This document shows positions 5,672 to 6,039 of a DNA stretch of 6,039 nucleotides, in pieces. The notes under the pieces are model-generated. The model searched no databases. It was not told where the DNA came from and worked only from the letters and a program-made list of their open reading frames with translations. Origin of the DNA: Rhodobacterales bacterium (GTDB taxonomy: Bacteria; Pseudomonadota; Alphaproteobacteria; Rhodobacterales; Rhodobacteraceae); assembly GCA_013298485.1 (NCBI GenBank), contig JAAFHS010000181.1, forward strand, positions 1-6,039. The letters are read 5' to 3'. Position 1 is the first letter of the stretch. Every line of letters begins with the position of its first letter. Position numbers and translations under genes: made by a program.

Positions 5672-6039
5672 TCAGAAAAACACGTCTGCCGCCGGAATGG
5701 CAAGGGTGCCCTCCGCCGTGGCCAGGATCAGCGCGCCCCTATCATCAATCGTGCGGAACGTGCCATGATGGGTGGCCGTCCCCGTGCGTGCCCGGATCGG
5801 CTGGCCCAGATGCGCCGCATGTGTCAGCCAGGCCGCGCGGATGGCCGCGAAACCGGTTGTCACAAAAACCGCCTCCCACTGCGCAAAGGCCATGGCAAGG
5901 GCATCCAGCATCGCCTCCGGGGCCACGCGCCTGCCTGTCTCCGCCAGCAGCGTGACGGGGGGCAATGCCCCCTCTTCGATCAACCCGGCATCGGGTGCCG
6001 CAATCAGATTGACCCCCACCCCGATCACCAGATGCGATA
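5672..6039 (-). CDS. birA: Biotin--[acetyl-CoA-carboxylase] ligase, C-terminal part (partial at right edge)
   Basis: The last 121 codons of a biotin protein ligase are present; the N-terminal half, with the biotin- and ATP-binding GRGRxG loop, lies beyond position 6039. The enzyme makes biotinyl-AMP and attaches biotin to the carrier protein of acetyl-CoA carboxylase and other carboxylases. The visible part begins with RHLVIGVGVNL, the conserved strand of the catalytic domain with its GVGVN motif. A helical stretch follows, then a small SH3-like C-terminal domain starting near GQPIRAR and ending in AADVFF. A GTG at 6028-6026 could be misread as a start, but the frame stays open upstream and the catalytic strand begins before it. 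A DNA-binding repressor domain, as in E. coli BirA, cannot be judged because the N-terminus is missing. Confidence 0.92.
   Translation of the reverse strand, partial: SHLVIGVGVNLIAAPDAGLIEEGALPPVTLLAETGRRVAPEAMLDALAMAFAQWEAVFVTTGFAAIRAAWLTHAAHLGQPIRARTGTATHHGTFRTIDDRGALILATAEGTLAIPAADVFF

Noticed and set aside
5650..5703. An earlier coaX start at 5703
   Set aside because: It would overlap the end of birA and add 18 residues before the conserved AIDCGNTNT motif; the ATG at 5649 has a GGAG at the right distance.

Overview
The window is GC-rich chromosomal DNA that looks like an alphaproteobacterium of the Rhodobacterales/Rhodobacteraceae type. The main reason is the block birA-coaX-rnj read on the minus strand; in that group these three genes commonly sit together just downstream of the nuo (complex I) operon. 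A RhlE-type DEAD-box helicase with a long Arg/Asp/Glu-rich tail fits the same assignment. It rests on recalled gene order and protein likeness, not on a database search.

Layout, left to right. Positions 1-35 (minus) appear to hold the first codons of a divergent gene whose product starts like a signal peptide and runs off the left edge. Positions 36-261 are an intergenic leader with a possible minus-strand promoter and, just before the helicase ribosome binding site, two perfect 7-bp inverted repeats. Positions 262-1869 (plus) encode the helicase, which converges with a 26-bp gap on 1896-2930 (minus). That gene encodes an unrecognised protein with one N-terminal membrane segment and beta-propeller-like repeats. 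Positions 2931-3195 are intergenic and hold an AT-rich patch with an exact DnaA-box match, an exact TATAAT hexamer and a strong hairpin terminator for the operon to the right. Positions 3196-4872 (minus) encode ribonuclease J, 4873-5649 (minus) type III pantothenate kinase, and 5672-6039 (minus) the C-terminal part of biotin protein ligase, cut by the right edge.

Functionally, the right half is a tight operon-like unit joining cofactor metabolism (biotin attachment, first step of CoA synthesis) to RNA maturation and decay. The coaX stop codon directly abuts the rnj start codon, which suggests translational coupling. The helicase and RNase J both act on RNA but lie in separate transcription units. 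No RNA genes, insertion sequences, CRISPR arrays or phage genes were seen. I found no clear undescribed multi-gene system. The least explained items are the propeller-like membrane protein, the DnaA-box/AT-rich element upstream of it, and the tandem hairpins in the helicase leader.
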